A DNA stretch of 12,980 nt from assembly GCA_030740295.1 (NCBI GenBank), contig JASLXP010000577.1, positions 1 to 12,980 on the forward strand. The letters are read 5' to 3'. Shown piece by piece: positions 12,884-12,980 of the stretch (its first letter is position 1; every line of letters starts with the position of its first letter). The position numbers were made by a program, and so were the translations under genes. This DNA is from Planctomycetota bacterium. GTDB lineage: Bacteria > Planctomycetota > PUPC01 > JACPCR01. The notes below the pieces were generated by a model. That model was not told where the DNA came from and did not search any database. It saw nothing but the letters and a program-made list of their open reading frames with translations.

Positions 12884-12980
12884 ATGCGGGTTCAACAGGC
12901 AACTGAATTCTTGGGTAAGCAACTTGGCGAGGCGCCATCTCTGGCGGTGGTCCTTGGCTCCGGGGTCACGCTGGATGGGA
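12884..12980 (+). CDS. Purine nucleoside phosphorylase (probable), 5' end only
   Basis: Thirty-two codons are visible before the window ends. They read as an N-terminal helix (MRVQQATEFLGKQL) followed by the strand and glycine loop SLAVVLGSGV, which matches the start of trimeric purine nucleoside phosphorylases (family pattern 'VLGSGLG', phosphate-binding). TAA lies directly before ATG, so the gene cannot start further upstream in this frame. Only a distant AGG precedes it. The family enzyme splits purine nucleosides with phosphate for salvage. So little of the protein is seen that a related MTAP-type enzyme is possible. Confidence 0.62.
   Translation, partial: MRVQQATEFLGKQLGEAPSLAVVLGSGVTLDG

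Overview
The window reads as chromosomal sequence from a free-living bacterium with medium-high GC (hand counts of sampled lines give about 55-60% in most genes). The best guess is a member of the PVC group, Verrucomicrobiota or a relative. The reasons are the style of PolA, the SYLF protein, the 'S-x-D-G-x-H-W' propeller protein with a C-terminal beta-sandwich, and short intergenic repeats built on ACAGGCTGGCAGC. That assignment is an impression from protein style, not a search result.

Layout. (1) 13-2723, minus strand: one large double beta-propeller gene resembling sialidases and glycoside hydrolases. It is broken by an in-frame TAG and by a one-base deletion; repairing both gives a single frame of exactly 903 codons plus stop. 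(2) 2817-5636, plus: a full-length DNA polymerase I (polA), divergent from the propeller gene. (3) 5709-6265, plus: a secreted SYLF-domain (YSC84-like) protein whose last ~40 residues are cut off by a one-base loss in a G run. (4) 10293-6270, minus: four consecutive genes in operon-like order, an FmdB-type zinc ribbon, a SAMHD1-like HD phosphohydrolase, a GT2/DPM1-like glycosyltransferase and a membrane-anchored SGNH hydrolase. The last two are somewhat AT-richer than their surroundings and look like a surface-glycan pair. (5) 10466-12754, plus: a small membrane protein with a highly charged tail, then a natural fusion of a phosphonate cytidylyltransferase (PntC-like) with a 2-aminoethylphosphonate:pyruvate transaminase (PhnW-like). 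(6) 12884 to the window end, plus: the first 32 codons of a probable purine nucleoside phosphorylase.

How they fit. The fusion protein should make 2-aminoethylphosphonate (AEP) from phosphonoacetaldehyde and activate it as CMP-AEP for attachment to lipids or surface polysaccharide. The nearby glycosyltransferase and SGNH gene would suit a decorated surface glycan, but they lie on the other strand and no PEP mutase or phosphonopyruvate decarboxylase gene is in view, so the link is only a hypothesis. PolA, the dNTPase-like HD protein and the purine phosphorylase are nucleotide or DNA housekeeping functions.

Points most worth a second look: the doubly broken propeller gene; the fused AEP activation enzyme; a natural Tyr at the sugar-selecting O-helix position of PolA, plus two clamp-binding-like motifs; a near-perfect 13-bp palindrome directly upstream of the glycosyltransferase; and a dispersed repeat family. 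I see no CRISPR array, tRNA, rRNA, transposase or phage gene.
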